A stretch of DNA of 64,000 nt from Cryptomeria japonica (GCF_030272615.1 NC_081412.1:695090083-695154082); one strand, 5' to 3'. Positions 48,618 to 59,551 are shown, counted from the stretch's first letter. Numbers and translations: made by a program. The notes: generated by a model from the letters alone, not told the origin.

Positions 48618-48633
48618 TTTAGCCCCCACTTTA
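48618..48633 (-). other. Polypurine tract of element G
   Basis: The minus strand reads TAAAGTGGGGGCTAAA immediately before the LTR start TGTAGCGTCC. Confidence 0.85.
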
Positions 48634-49359
48634 GCGGGAGTATGTATGCTCATACTTCCGGTAAAGTACAAGGAAACAACATTGAAAGACTTTCACCACG
48701 TCAAGGAGGCAAGACACACCAAGCCCCCAGTGGACTAAGGATCTTACGACTTCGATTGACAAAGTAAAAGGGAAGATCACGAGGAAGAACCATGACTGTC
48801 AGTAGTAAGGTTCCCTCACTATGAGTCATGCAAGAAAGATATCAAAAATTTTCAAGGCAAGGTTAAATTTGCCAAGAAATTTTCAAGTATCTAGAAAGGA
48901 TAGACGGGGTGTATGCCCCCCTACGTTAAAGCAATCGCACACACCTCACCGGGGGTGATTGTTTTAACGTAGTGATACACATAAGAAATGAGAAAGGAAA
49001 GGAGCACGTTATCACAAGGATTTAGCCCCCAAGTGTGAGATAAACCCAAGGATAATAGACACAAAACACAAAGCACGAGGTGACTTCGCTTTCCTTGGGG
49101 TCAGTATGCTGTATGATAATTCATGTATATATATCATATGTATGTATGCATAATTGTTCTTCATTCCCCAATCAAGGAAGGTCACCTAGAAGAAGGGAAC
49201 ACATGTGTCTTTTGAGTCAACATGAGAGAGATCGAGAGATCTCAATGCTTTGCATCGTCCTCAAGTAGACAACACTAAGGACAACAAATAGAAGAATGAG
49301 AGTAACACATAGAAGAAGTAACAAAAGAGAGGAGGAGAGAATCTGCTATGCTAATGTAA
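48634..49359. other. Element G 3' untranslated interior
   Basis: This stretch lies between the gag-protease frame and the PPT and holds no ORF of note. Where an autonomous Tat element would carry RT to integrase, G has only this 0.7 kb. Confidence 0.6.
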
Positions 49360-49824
49360 CTAGTCTAGCACGTCATCTACCCCCCGATCTTGCTGATCAA
49401 TGTTTCGGGAAGGCAGGGAATACGCTAGAGGAGGAACATCCAACACAGCAGATGGAGCTATCACAAGATCCAAACAAGGGCTATGTTCATGTTCCGAGCC
49501 ACGTTGTTCTTGTCTAGGAGCTAGGATAAGTGCTTTAGAAAATTCATTAGATAAATGGTTATCAATATCAACAAGTTCATATTCACTATCAGAAGTAAGA
49601 GGAGTAACATTTGCATCATGAATAACATTTTCATCCATATCATCATCAAGATTTATAAAAATAGGATCTTTAACTCGCACAGGATCAAGACCATCATGCA
49701 TCTTATGTTTAGGAGATTTAGGCTCAATGTCCGGCTGAGGAGAAAATGGAATAATGCTTGTTGAAGGTGTTTTTGGAGATTGCAAAGTTTGAGAAGCAGC
49801 TGCTTGAGCTCTAAGACGACGCTT
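49360..49824 (-). pseudogene. Element G gag-protease C-terminal extension after a TGA
   Basis: This is the same frame as the upstream gag ORF, after the single TGA at 49825-49827. It is an acidic, Asp/Pro-rich tail (KDPIFINLDDDMDE, SDSEYELVDIDNHLSNE) ending at 49360. Comparable acidic linkers precede RT in Tat elements, so the tail probably marks where pol was deleted. Confidence 0.6.
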
Positions 49825-52803
49825 TCATCGGCGTTCACGTGCCGAATGATTTCGTCTAGTCTTAGTAGGAAGTTGCGAAGATTGAGGAGGAGGAATGTTC
49901 TCATCCCTATCACTTGGGTGTTTAGGTTGTGGTCTCTTAGGCTGGATAATAGGAGAAGAGGAAGGTCTCTTCTCTCTATAAAAAGAAGGAGGAGGGACTG
50001 CTCCATACAAAGGAGGAATATTTGGTTTAGGAAGAAGACCAAGTCCATCATGACGAGGAGGTATAGGTCTACTTTTAGAAAGTTTATTAGGCATAGACAT
50101 AGTCACATCCATAGGGATGGGTTGGGAATCTTCTTGAGGAAAGATATTAGTTTTATCTTTCAAAGGAAGAACTTCCTTCTCAAGAATGATAGGAATGTCA
50201 AGTTTAGGTGTTCTAGGTTCACTTAGAGATAGGATCATATCCGTTTTCCACTTTTGATAAGATTTGAAAAGATGATCACTTCGCGGAGGAAGAGATTGGA
50301 ATTGTTTAGGCCAAAAGTAATCAATAGGAACACTAGAGGTTCTTTCAGCTAGTTTAAAGAGACTATGATTGACAGTAACAACTTCACCATTATGGGGAAA
50401 TTTCAAACACTCGTGAATAGGAGAAGCAATAGCTTTCATGGAAGATAGCCAAGGATAGCCAAGCTTCACACGAAATTGTTTGGATGAAGGAATAATAGCA
50501 AAGCTCACATCAAGGGATTTGTTATAGACCTCAATAGGCAATGTAATAGAACCAATTGCAGGAGAAGAAAATGCATCAAATAGTTTCACAATCACATCTG
50601 TTTTGTCATAAATCACTTGATTCAATTGCAAAGTAAAAAGAAATTCTTCAGTAATAACATTAACCATGCACGAAGGATCAATAAGCACTCCACGGCAAGG
50701 TGTATTCTTGACTTTTGCAACTATGTATAAAGGACCATCAGGTGCCCTAATGGTTTCACTGGAATCAAATGTTATGGAAGGTTCTTTAGGGATTTCTTGC
50801 TGCTCTACAAAGTTAATCACATTCGGAGTCATAGACACAAGACCATCAGATGAAAGAGAGGAATCATTAGTCTCAATTGCATTAGAGGTATGAGAAGGTA
50901 ATGGATCAGTAAAAATCTGAAGATTTTGGTTAGGAGGAGCTACAGATGTATTGCCTTTATCATTCACTCCAGAAACAGAAATAGTATTATTATCAATCAA
51001 ATCTTGAATTTTACTCTTTAAAGAAAAACATTTTTCAGTATCATGACCAGGCTGACGATGAAAGTGACAAAAAGCTTTGTTATCAAAATAAGGTGAAGTA
51101 ATCTTTGCAGGATCAATTTGTCTTATAGGAGGAAGAGTAAGCACATTTTGTTCCAATAACTTATTCATAATACTATGCAATGATTCATTCAAAGGAGTAT
51201 ACTTTCTTTCTTTCTTGAAAAATTTAGAAATAGGAGGCACACCTGATGCTGCATTCACATTGTTGTTGATGATGTTTTCATTGAATTTGATGGAATCTCT
51301 GTTCGATTTAAACTTCCCAAATGGTTGTTGACTGCTATCACCCTTATCACTCGGAGCCATAGGATGTGATTGTTCCATTTGACTCACAGTCAGTTGATAA
51401 TTGTGAAGAGTTGCACACAACTGTTGGAAAGAAGTAAACTCAGAAAATAGAAGTTTGTCTCGAATATCTTTTTGTAAATTAGAAATAAAGATTCTTTGAA
51501 TATCATTATCAAGCACTGGAAAAGAAATTTGAGCATACAAATGCTTATATCTACCAATGAAATCAGTCACTTTCTCTTTAACACCTTGTTTACAATGCAT
51601 TAAATCAATCAAAGTAACTTTAGGACTTATATTGTTTTGAAATTGTTGAATGAAAGCATTTGCAAGTTGTTCGAAAGAAGTAATAGAATAAGAAGGCAAC
51701 GAGCAATACCATTGTAGGGCTTTGTCTCTTAATGTTCTAGTGAACAGTTTTGCAAGCAACCTTTGGTCATAAGCAAAATCAGTACAAATTGTTTGAAAAG
51801 TCTTAACATGTGTTAGAGGATCTCCTTTACCATTATAAAGTTCCAAATGCGGGATTTCAACATGTTTAGGAGGGATAGCTCGAACAATGTCAAGAGAAAG
51901 TGGGCTCGCAACATCAAATGTGGGCACACTAAACTTAGATTGATTCATAGAGGCAATTTGTTGCTGTAAAGAAGAGACAGTTTGTGCAAGATTGTTAATG
52001 GTCGCTTCAGTCGAAGAGTTCATATTAGATGTGTTAGAGTGAGATGGAGGTGTTATGTTATTGAAAGAAGGTAAAGAGTAAGGTGGTGGGACTCTATGAT
52101 AATTAGTCATAGGAGATGATTGGACAGGAGGAACACTACAAGGAGGAATGGAATGATTGAATGAATTGCCCCCTTGCGTCATGTTCATTTGTGGAGATAT
52201 AATAGGGACACTCATTGAAGGAATGAATGAAGAAGTCAGATTGAATGAAGGAAGAGGGTTAATTGAAGAAGAAGGATTGCCCCCATGACTGGTGATCACA
52301 GGAGGAATGTCTTGTGTAGAAGTAGCCATTATGTTTGATGTAAAGGTAGGTATGCTAGCAAGAGAAGTCATCAAAGGAATAGAATGATTGACTTGAGTAG
52401 GAGGTTGTGTATAACCCAAATTTTCAGCACAACTCTTCATAGGCATCACGTTCGAATTCACAATGTGTGAAATACCACGCAAAATATCAATTCCATTCTT
52501 ATCACTTTGAAGCATATGTTTTAGACCCTCAATTAAAGGAAGAGCTTGACTATCGGGATACTCATGAGACATCCATTGGTGAAAATCATCAAATTGGTTA
52601 TCCAATTTCGAAAGTTGTTCTACAGAAACCTCATGGAGTGCTTCTTCATCATTAGGAGGATTAGAGGAATTACCCATGTCCTCGTTAAAAAGGCTATTCA
52701 AATTAGGTTCCATCTCCTCAGTAGTTAAACCTCGGAAAGACTTAATTCTACGGCTTCGTCTAATGGGAATAGTGTAAGTAGGGCTTATTGTTGTAAAACT
52801 CAT
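49825..52803 (-). CDS. Element G gag polyprotein with protease-like C-terminal region
   Basis: This 992-residue frame starts with MSFTTISPTYTIPIRRSRRI. A long Ser/Pro/Asn-rich N-terminal region is followed by the gag core at about residues 310-440 (HLELYNGKGDPLTHVKTFQT, then LRDKALQWYCSLPSYSITSF, then IFISNLQKDIRDKLLF). A Tat-type modified zinc knuckle CHFHRQPGHDTEKC lies near residue 580. A protease-like fold near residue 700 reads GVLIDPSCMVNVITEEFLF, where the Asp-Ser/Thr-Gly or Asp-Gly-Gly catalytic loop is Asp-Pro-Ser; the later LGYPWLSSMKAI and LKFPHNGEVVTV fit Tat proteases. It ends at TGA 49825, likely a mutated CGA. Long and open, it may have been under selection until recently. Confidence 0.88.
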   Translation of the reverse strand: MSFTTISPTYTIPIRRSRRIKSFRGLTTEEMEPNLNSLFNEDMGNSSNPPNDEEALHEVSVEQLSKLDNQFDDFHQWMSHEYPDSQALPLIEGLKHMLQSDKNGIDILRGISHIVNSNVMPMKSCAENLGYTQPPTQVNHSIPLMTSLASIPTFTSNIMATSTQDIPPVITSHGGNPSSSINPLPSFNLTSSFIPSMSVPIISPQMNMTQGGNSFNHSIPPCSVPPVQSSPMTNYHRVPPPYSLPSFNNITPPSHSNTSNMNSSTEATINNLAQTVSSLQQQIASMNQSKFSVPTFDVASPLSLDIVRAIPPKHVEIPHLELYNGKGDPLTHVKTFQTICTDFAYDQRLLAKLFTRTLRDKALQWYCSLPSYSITSFEQLANAFIQQFQNNISPKVTLIDLMHCKQGVKEKVTDFIGRYKHLYAQISFPVLDNDIQRIFISNLQKDIRDKLLFSEFTSFQQLCATLHNYQLTVSQMEQSHPMAPSDKGDSSQQPFGKFKSNRDSIKFNENIINNNVNAASGVPPISKFFKKERKYTPLNESLHSIMNKLLEQNVLTLPPIRQIDPAKITSPYFDNKAFCHFHRQPGHDTEKCFSLKSKIQDLIDNNTISVSGVNDKGNTSVAPPNQNLQIFTDPLPSHTSNAIETNDSSLSSDGLVSMTPNVINFVEQQEIPKEPSITFDSSETIRAPDGPLYIVAKVKNTPCRGVLIDPSCMVNVITEEFLFTLQLNQVIYDKTDVIVKLFDAFSSPAIGSITLPIEVYNKSLDVSFAIIPSSKQFRVKLGYPWLSSMKAIASPIHECLKFPHNGEVVTVNHSLFKLAERTSSVPIDYFWPKQFQSLPPRSDHLFKSYQKWKTDMILSLSEPRTPKLDIPIILEKEVLPLKDKTNIFPQEDSQPIPMDVTMSMPNKLSKSRPIPPRHDGLGLLPKPNIPPLYGAVPPPSFYREKRPSSSPIIQPKRPQPKHPSDRDENIPPPQSSQLPTKTRRNHSARERR

Positions 52804-53957
52804 GCACTAGAAAGAGAGAGAAGATTTTGAATTTAGAGGTAGCAATTTTCAGTAAAATCAGCCAATCTTCTGGATTTAAGCTGTTAAATGCAATCACAAC
52901 AGTCTCCCGAAATTTCGGAAAAAATGTCCGGGACCGTGGCGCTCAGAGTGCAACACGGTCCTTGCAACTTTTTTCAAAATTTGCAGGGATGAAAGGTATG
53001 ATGATTTTAAAGCTAATCTGAAAAAATTGAGTGATTTTACGATCTGTAGATAGGCCAAATTAAAGTTGCAAACTCGAAATTGAACCCTACCAAGATTGTC
53101 GAAAAATGCAAAAATTTGAATTTTGAAAAAGAGAGGGAAACTGAAATTTTGAATGTTATGATTTTAGAGGGAATGTCAAGAGCAATGCAAATTTTGAAAT
53201 TTAAAAATTGACTCAATTTCACGCAAAATTCAATTTTGAAAGCGGAAATTAAAGTTGTTGTAATTAAGCACTTAATTTCAAAAGTCACAAATTGCAAGAA
53301 TTCGAATAAAGCACTAAAATTTTTAAAGAATGCAAACACACTTTTCAGATTTAGGACAGTAAGAACACAATTTTGACACAAAATTTCAATTTCAATGATT
53401 TTTGAATGATTAGAAGCGTTAATCCAAGCAATCGCTAGACCAACTTTGACTGTAATTTTGAAAGTGTTATAATTGATAAAATCAGCCAAAATTCTGGATT
53501 TTAGCAGGAAAATACAATAAGATCTCGCTCCTGAAATTTTGAAAAAAATGTCGGGGATGATGGCGCTCGGAGTGCACACGGTCCTCGCAACTTTTTTCCA
53601 AATTTTCAGGGATGAAAGATATTGTGATTTTATGCCGGAATCCAAGTTACAGCTGATTTGGAGATGTTTTGAGTGGTCAAATTGTCGGACAAAGGTTGAA
53701 TCAAGAGGGTTTCAAAAATTAGGGTTTTGACACTTAACCACTTAATTTTCAAAATTAAAGCACAAATATGAATTGATAATTTGTAATAGAAGGGCAGATC
53801 TGAAACAAGCATTAACATTTAGACATTTCACAAGCTTAATTACTAAAAAGAAATTTTAGGGTTTTTATGCAATCACCTCTAAAATTTTGCAAAAGATCAA
53901 ACATGGAAATGTAATCAATTTTTTCAGATCTAAGCATGAAAAATCAGAAAGGATGTT
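52804..53957 (-). other. Element G leader with repeated hairpin motif
   Basis: This 1.15-kb untranslated leader lies between PBS and gag. It contains two diverged direct repeats of about 165 bp (about 52852-53023 and 53473-53640). The 52852 copy holds a perfect 8-bp inverted repeat GGACCGTG/CACGGTCC around 52931-52961; the other holds a weaker version. A related motif lies in both LTRs. The position fits an RNA packaging or dimerisation region; that role is inference. Confidence 0.6.
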
Positions 53958-53973
53958 CATGTCGGGTTCACCA
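53958..53973 (-). other. Primer-binding site of element G
   Basis: The minus strand reads TGGTGAACCCGACATG three bases after the LTR end. It starts with TGG as a tRNA 3' CCA would require. The tRNA species was not determined and differs from that of elements A, B, D and F. Confidence 0.65.
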
Positions 53974-53976
53974 AAA

Positions 53977-55194
53977 TGTAAAGCGGAAAATCGTGATCGA
54001 ACCCTAGTTGCTCTCCCCTCTTCCAACTCCGAGGAGAGAGAAGGGAGATTCACTAGGGTTGATGGTTTTCACTTAGGGGAGAGACTTTACATTCAAAAGA
54101 GGGGTTGAAACCCACAAGATCCAATCCCACGCAATGCAATATTGGATGCTAAATGCGTTTCAAGGGTTAAGACAGCAAGGCTACCCTCTTTTGTAAAGAA
54201 TGTGCATAGAAGAATTAAGCTAGGAATGCATAGAAAGTGACAAAGATTCACTTATAAACTGAGATAGGGATATAGTATGAAGCTGCGGACCTGGAATTAG
54301 CAGTAAAATGTCGATACGGCGCTGTCCTACAAATTTGAGCAAAAGTTGTCTGGACGATGGCGCCCGGCACCACGGTCCTCCGAAAAATCCGTGAAACGAA
54401 AGGGGATCTGTTCGTCTCTGCACAAGGATTCCAGATCTTCAATTTCAGCCGCGTACTTGCAACCTACACATAGAAAAGCGAAGACGATTGGGGGGTTAGG
54501 GATTAGGGGTTTGCCTTTAGGTCAAACCCCAGTTTTGAAAATAACCAAGAAATGAGCAAGTGTTGTAAATGTAAATGACTGTAAAACAAGTACTAATACC
54601 TTGTTCTAAGGATGTTTGTATCCTTATGTGCAAAGGTATAGATGTTGTATGTTGTTGTAGTATGTTGTATGTGATCTCCTCTTCAATGGTTGAATCCTTG
54701 TCTTGAATGCAACACTTAGCCTTGAATGGAGACTTGAAATGATCAATTGCTTGAAGGAATGCTTGAATGCTTGAATGCTTGAGTATAGTTTCCACGCCTT
54801 TTCCATCATATCGAATGAAAGAGGAAAATGTAGTTTATATAGTTGTCAATTAGGGCTGATAGACTGATTTTCCCGACCTTAGGCCGACCAGGAAAGATAA
54901 TTTTCCAATTTGCAAACATAAAGACCCGAAGTCCAAAAGAGACCGGGCCCAAAATAGGACCCAGGGACCAGGGCGCTGGGCGCCATGGTCTTGAAGGACC
55001 AGGGCACTGGGCGCTCTGGTCCCACCTCCCGGGACAGCAGGGTGCAAGGAGGTTCAGGCCAGGGTGCTTGAAAAATGCAGTTTTCAGTGTCATAATCAGG
55101 TTTCGGGGTCTCCATTCAGGTTGCGTGTTGCGTCACCATCGTGAAGACCGAAATGCAGTCGAAATTGCAAGTGTCACAATTTTAGGACGCTACA
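53977..55194 (-). repeat. Element G 5' LTR (1218 bp)
   Basis: Adjacent to the PBS. It is 31 bp longer than the 3' LTR because of a near-tandem repeat of the ggaccagggc(g/a)ctgggcg block around 54965-55020, which otherwise accounts for the whole length difference. Confidence 0.93.
54834..54841 (-). promoter_or_regulatory. TATA box candidate in element G 5' LTR
   Basis: The minus strand reads CAACTATATAAACTAC; TATATAAA lies about 355 bases after the LTR start. The same site occurs in the 3' LTR (48288-48295). Confidence 0.5.
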
Positions 55195-55382
55195 CATGAT
55201 TAAGCTAAGATTTAAGCTAAAATGAGCATGATAACATTGCTAAAACTGATAAACTATAAGCTAGATGCCTATAGTAACAATGCTTAAGCTATGAATGAGA
55301 TGGGTTCAAATGATATGCAAAAATAATATGAAAATTGGGACATGAATTTGAGTTGGGACCAATATTGCTCCAAATTGAGGTC

Positions 55383-55390
55383 TATTTATA
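55383..55390 (-). promoter_or_regulatory. TATA box candidate in element F 3' LTR
   Basis: The minus strand reads CCTATAAATAGACC, a strong plant TATA box, about 540 bases into the LTR. The matching site in the 5' LTR should lie beyond the window. Confidence 0.5.
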
Positions 55391-55925
55391 GGATTTTCCA
55401 AGGCTATGGGTGAGTTGGCAAGAATCAACGGTTGAGATTGATATGAAGATATCAATGGTTAAATTGGAGGAGGTTGGCAAAGGGAGTTGGATTAAAGGGA
55501 ACACTTAGTGACAAGTGTCACAAAGGTTCTAGAAGATGTTGGATGAAAGGGGACAAGGTGGTAGGTAGAATGGGTTAGGTTTAGGAATGGTTAGGTTTAG
55601 GAGTGGAAGAAGTTAGGAGAATTTGAATTTAAAAATTCAAATAATAGGAAAAGGATAATTAATCTCAACAATTCATGAATGATTTGTTTTAATTAATTAG
55701 GGGATTAGAAGAAATGATTTTGATGGGGGGAATTAATTAATTTGAATTAATTAATTAAAGGGGTGAAATGAACCTATTTAATAAATCCTTAGATTTATTA
55801 ATAAGTAGATGAAAGGGGAAATTTAATCAAATTGCTTAGTGAATTCAATTAAATTGGGGAGGAGGGATTAATTAAATAATTGCTTATTTAATTAATTATC
55901 TTCAGACCATATTTAGGTGTATACA

Positions 55926-55938
55926 TTTTGCCCCTCTT
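55926..55938 (-). other. Polypurine tract of element F
   Basis: The minus strand reads AAGAGGGGCAAAA directly before the LTR start TGTATACACC. Confidence 0.8.
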
Positions 55939-57739
55939 TGAAGCGAGGTGTGATGACGCGTTGATTCAAAGAATAATCTCATTTTGATGATGGTATTGAT
56001 TTGATAGGATGCCCTTGCTCTTGATTGCTAAATCATGGTATGATGATGCCCCCTCGAGAGATCAATTGAGATAATTGATCTTTGGAGTTTTTGCGAGATT
56101 GATATCCCGATAGATTTGATTTGATTTTTGCAACTGTGGTTTGATGAAAGTGCGAGTTCTTTGATTAGCTTGATTACCTAGATCGGTAAGATTAAAAAAT
56201 CTTGATTGATTAAATTCAATCTGGTTTCAAGAAGGATTCATCCTATATAAGACAACGATGATCAAAGCATCTAGTTTCAGGAAGGATTCATCCTGTATAA
56301 GACATGATCAGAATGTCTGGTTTCAGGAAGGATACATCCTGTATAAGACATGAATTAGAATCAGATTGTCTGGTTTCAGGAAGGATACATCCTATATAAG
56401 ACATGATAGAATTGATTAGGTTTGATTGATTGATTTGATCTTATAAGGTTGATTAGATAAAGAACTAACATTTTGTTGATATCAAGTTGCAGAAATATTT
56501 TGGATATGCTGATTGTTGGTTCTGTTGAGAGAGATAGCATAAGATTTGAGCTAGGTCAATAATATCACGAAAGAGATGAGTCATCATTCTGATTGCATGT
56601 ACACCTGTGATGATACTTTGATGATTCCTATTATATATTTAACCTTGGATAAAAGGAGCTTGTAGGATCCCATGCAAGAATGAAATGAAAGCTAGAATGT
56701 AAATGAAATGCAATGGAATGCAAAGCTACAACCAAACCAGTCACTAGATTATTTTGTGTTTTTGTCATCATTGAGCTTTTGAAATGTGGGAAGTGAGTGC
56801 AAACATCGATGGTATATTTAAACCATGATGACCTGAGCATTACTTTCTTGGATTTTGATATAGCAAGTTAACACAAGCATCTAGGTATAATTGAACCGAG
56901 ATGACTTGAGTGTTGTTTGCATAAAACGGGCAATATTAATCATTTCAATATGCAAATTGGAAATGTCTTCAATGATATTCTTATGTTCATGTCCCGAGAC
57001 AAATTTGCACATATTCATGATTAATTTTCAGACAGTAGACAAGAAAAATATCATGTTTCTTCCTTGTTCCTGTAGTCAATGACATCTTGGAGTCACTCAG
57101 AAATCATGATAGCAAAAAGAAATATAGAAAAGTTGAACAATCATGTTACAATCAATCATTCAAAAGATATTATTCCATTAAAAAGTGTGTGATGTGCTTA
57201 GATTGATTTTGTGATAGCTTGATAGTTGATAGTTTGATCTTGTGTTCAATGTTGGATATGTCTCAGTTTTCGCTTGATAAGATTTGTCTAACTGTTTGGT
57301 CTACTTGTTTGATTAAGCTCAAAATTGATCAAAAGTTTTGCCCCCAGCTAGGTGTAGGATTTTGCCCCAAGCCTAGAAACAAAGTCATTATGATATATCC
57401 AGTGATTCAAACCATGGTAAGAAGCCACCTGGGATGTCTGCATATGTATAAAGGCTTCATGATGATCAGCGATAACAGAAAATGAATGCAAGCGGAAAAA
57501 TGCATGAACTAATAGATGGAAGAGCCAGCCGACAGATAGTGCCTGTTTGCCAGGTTTTCACCATTTGTTTTTATTGCACTTTTTCTGATATTTGATTTTT
57601 TTTTTGCTTTTTCTTTGTTTTTGATTTTTCTGATTTTTCACTATTTTTGATTTTTCTGATTTTTCACTGTTTTTGATTTTTTCTGATTTTTCACTATTTT
57701 TTATTTTTCTGATTTTTCACTGTTTTTGATTTTTCTGAT
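55939..57739. other. Element F 3' untranslated region
   Basis: This lies between pol and PPT. Apart from the two tandem repeats described separately, I see no coding signal. Small frames (for example 57219-57485) have no recognisable content. Tat elements commonly carry long non-coding 3' regions. Confidence 0.55.
56220..56407. repeat. Four-copy tandem repeat in element F 3' untranslated region
   Basis: Four copies of ctggtttcaggaaggatncatcctgtataagaca-type sequence (46-53 bp each) lie near 56220, 56269, 56315 and 56368. Each contains the short inverted repeat AGGAT-nc-ATCCT and a TATAAGACA word. Confidence 0.85.
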
Positions 57740-57745
57740 TTTCAG
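57590..57745. repeat. T-rich tandem repeat after the element F integrase
   Basis: About five copies of a 26-29-bp unit with the words TTTTTGATTTTTCTGA and TTTTTCACT(A/G)TTTTTGA. It immediately follows the end of the pol frame on the minus strand. Confidence 0.85.
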
Positions 57746-59551
57746 GTGCATGCTATTGATAGGTTCCTTGAGATGATCTCCATCTTGTGTTGATAGCTGA
57801 TATTCTCTTGACCCAAATACTATTGTGACCACAAATGGACCTAACCAGTTTGGTTCAAATTTTCCTTTCTTTTCTCAATCTGCCTGGTTGCGTGGATTTT
57901 CCTTTAGCACTAGTTCTCCAACTTGAAAGATTCTTGGTTTAACATTATGATTATAGCTCCAACACATTCTTTGTTGATATACCTTTAGATGATCAAAGGC
58001 ATTGTGTCTGTGTTCATGGATTAGTTCTAACTCTTGTAGTCTAGATACTCTTTGTTCTTCCTTTGGGATGAGACCTTTTAGTGACACACGTAGAGAAGGT
58101 ATCTCTACTTTGATTGGCAATATGGCTTCTAATCCATATACAAGAGAGAAAGGTGTGGCACCTATCAGTGTGCAGATACTGGTGTGGTAGACCCATAGAG
58201 CAGGGTTTAGTTTGATATGCCAATCTTTCCCAGCATCATTCACTGTCTTTTTAAGAATTTTCAGGACAGTTTTGTTAGATGCTTCTGCCTGCCCATTTCC
58301 CTGTGGATAATATGGTGTGGAGAATTTGTGCTGGATTTTGAACTTCTCATAGAGTTCTTGTACATCTTGATTCTTGAATGGTCGCCCATTATCAGTGATA
58401 ATGGTCATTGGTATTCCATAGCGACAGATGATATAATTCAAGATAAATGCAGCAATTTGTTTTGTTGTGATATTGATGAGAGGTACTGCTTCAATCCATT
58501 TTGTAAAATATTCAGTAGCTACCAGGATGAAATTTTGTCCATTAGATGAGGAAGGGTTTATCTTTCCTACTAGATCAAGTCCCCATTGACAAAAAGGCCA
58601 AGATGTTGCTAAAGCATGTAGTTCTTGTGCTGGTGCATAGATCAAATTCCCATGGATTTGACATTGTTTGCATGTTCTTTCTATCTTGAAAGAATCTCGT
58701 TCCATAGTCGGCCAATAGTAGTCCAAGCGTATGAGTTTTTTTGAAAGGGTAAGACCACTTGAATGAGTGTCACAAATGTTGTGATGGACTTCATGTAAAG
58801 CCTTCTCAAATTCTTCTTGTTCGAGACATCTTAAGAGAGTACCGTCTAGACCTCATTTATACAGGGTATCCGTGACGAGAGTAAAATGTGAGGATTGGCA
58901 AATAAAATTTCTCTTTTGGTTCTTTGATAAGTCAGGAGGTAGGATGTTGTCTTTCAGGTATGTGTAAGTTTGGCCATAGCAGGAGGAATTGTGTCCAATA
59001 AGTTGACAGATGGTTTGGGAATCAGGACAATTATAGGCGGGATGAAACAACTCTTCAACCAGGAATTCATAGCGCTCTTGATTTTCCTTTGTCTGCAATA
59101 GAGAAGCAAGTGTAGCCATGGCGTCTGCTGCTTTGTTGTCATTTCTAGGGATCTGTTCAAAAGTTATTTCCATAAAGTATTTCTTGATATCATCCACCAT
59201 CTTTTTGTAAGGCATGAGTTTGTCATCTTTTGTTTGATAGTCATCATTGATTTGATTATTGACAAGCTGAGAGTCTCCAAAGACTTGAAGTTGTTTAATA
59301 TTCCATTCTACAGCCATTTTGATGAATAGAATGCCTGCTTCTGATTTATGTTGTGTTCCTTTATTGATGCTTGCTCTTGATCCCTGATGTGTTCCATTAT
59401 TCATGCTTGCTCTTGATCCATGTTGTGTTCCATTATTGATGCTTTCTCTTGGACTAATATTTGGGTGATGTATTGTAAGATATGGATCAAACCCTAGAAC
59501 GTCTGTATATGAACAAGTAAAATTGACTTGCCATCTTTTGAATGGTTTCAA
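57740..59551 (-). pseudogene. Element F plant-type RNase H and integrase
   Basis: On the minus strand, the extra RNase H covers about 59340-58860 (AGILFIKMAVEWNIKQLQVF, GDSQLVNNQIN, ITFEQIPRNDNKAADAMATL). Integrase follows in the same frame with a zinc site (HEVHHNICDTHSSG ... CKQCQIHGN) and the catalytic D, D and E in WGLDLVGKI, IITDNGRPFK and GQAEASNKTVLK. The C-terminal part continues past TGA 57875. Stops at 58853 and 57875 are TGA, one transition from CGA. RNase H after the protease-RT block and next to integrase is the Tat arrangement, but RT is missing. Confidence 0.85.
59349..59453 (-). repeat. Three 36-bp in-frame repeats at the RT deletion junction
   Basis: Three units start at 59349, 59385 and 59421 with tg(t/a)tgtgttcc, and encode a repeated 12-residue unit (NNGTQHGSRASM-like) on the minus strand. 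They sit between the first residues of RT (SYTDVLGFDPYL, about 59500) and the extra RNase H, exactly where RT and the first RNase H are absent. Confidence 0.85.

Larger units (their letters stand above)
47431..55194 (-). mobile_element. Element G: Tat-like gag-only retrotransposon nested in element F's LTR
   Basis: The LTRs are 47431-48617 and 53977-55194 (TGTAAAGCGG...GACGCTACA on the plus strand), with a perfect TSD catga (47426-47430 / 55195-55199), a PPT at 48618-48633 and a PBS at 53958-53973. The 5.4-kb interior encodes only gag and a protease-like domain. RT, RNase H and integrase are absent. By eye the LTRs differ by roughly 27 substitutions and one 31-bp indel over 1.2 kb. This is a non-autonomous element of the kind described as TR-GAG, probably mobilised by a full-length Tat relative. 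Confidence 0.92.
47160..55925 (-). repeat. Element F 3' LTR, split by element G
   Basis: It consists of 47160-47430 plus 55200-55925, about 997 bp without G and one TSD. The minus-strand start is TGTATACACC. The minus-strand end is degraded (GCAAGATA, where the other LTR has GGGCATGACA). The outer 225 bp match 63776-64000 with about seven differences. Confidence 0.85.

Noticed and set aside
49780-50226. Plus-strand 148-codon Arg/Ser-rich ORF
   Set aside because: It is the antisense shadow of the element G gag frame on the minus strand.
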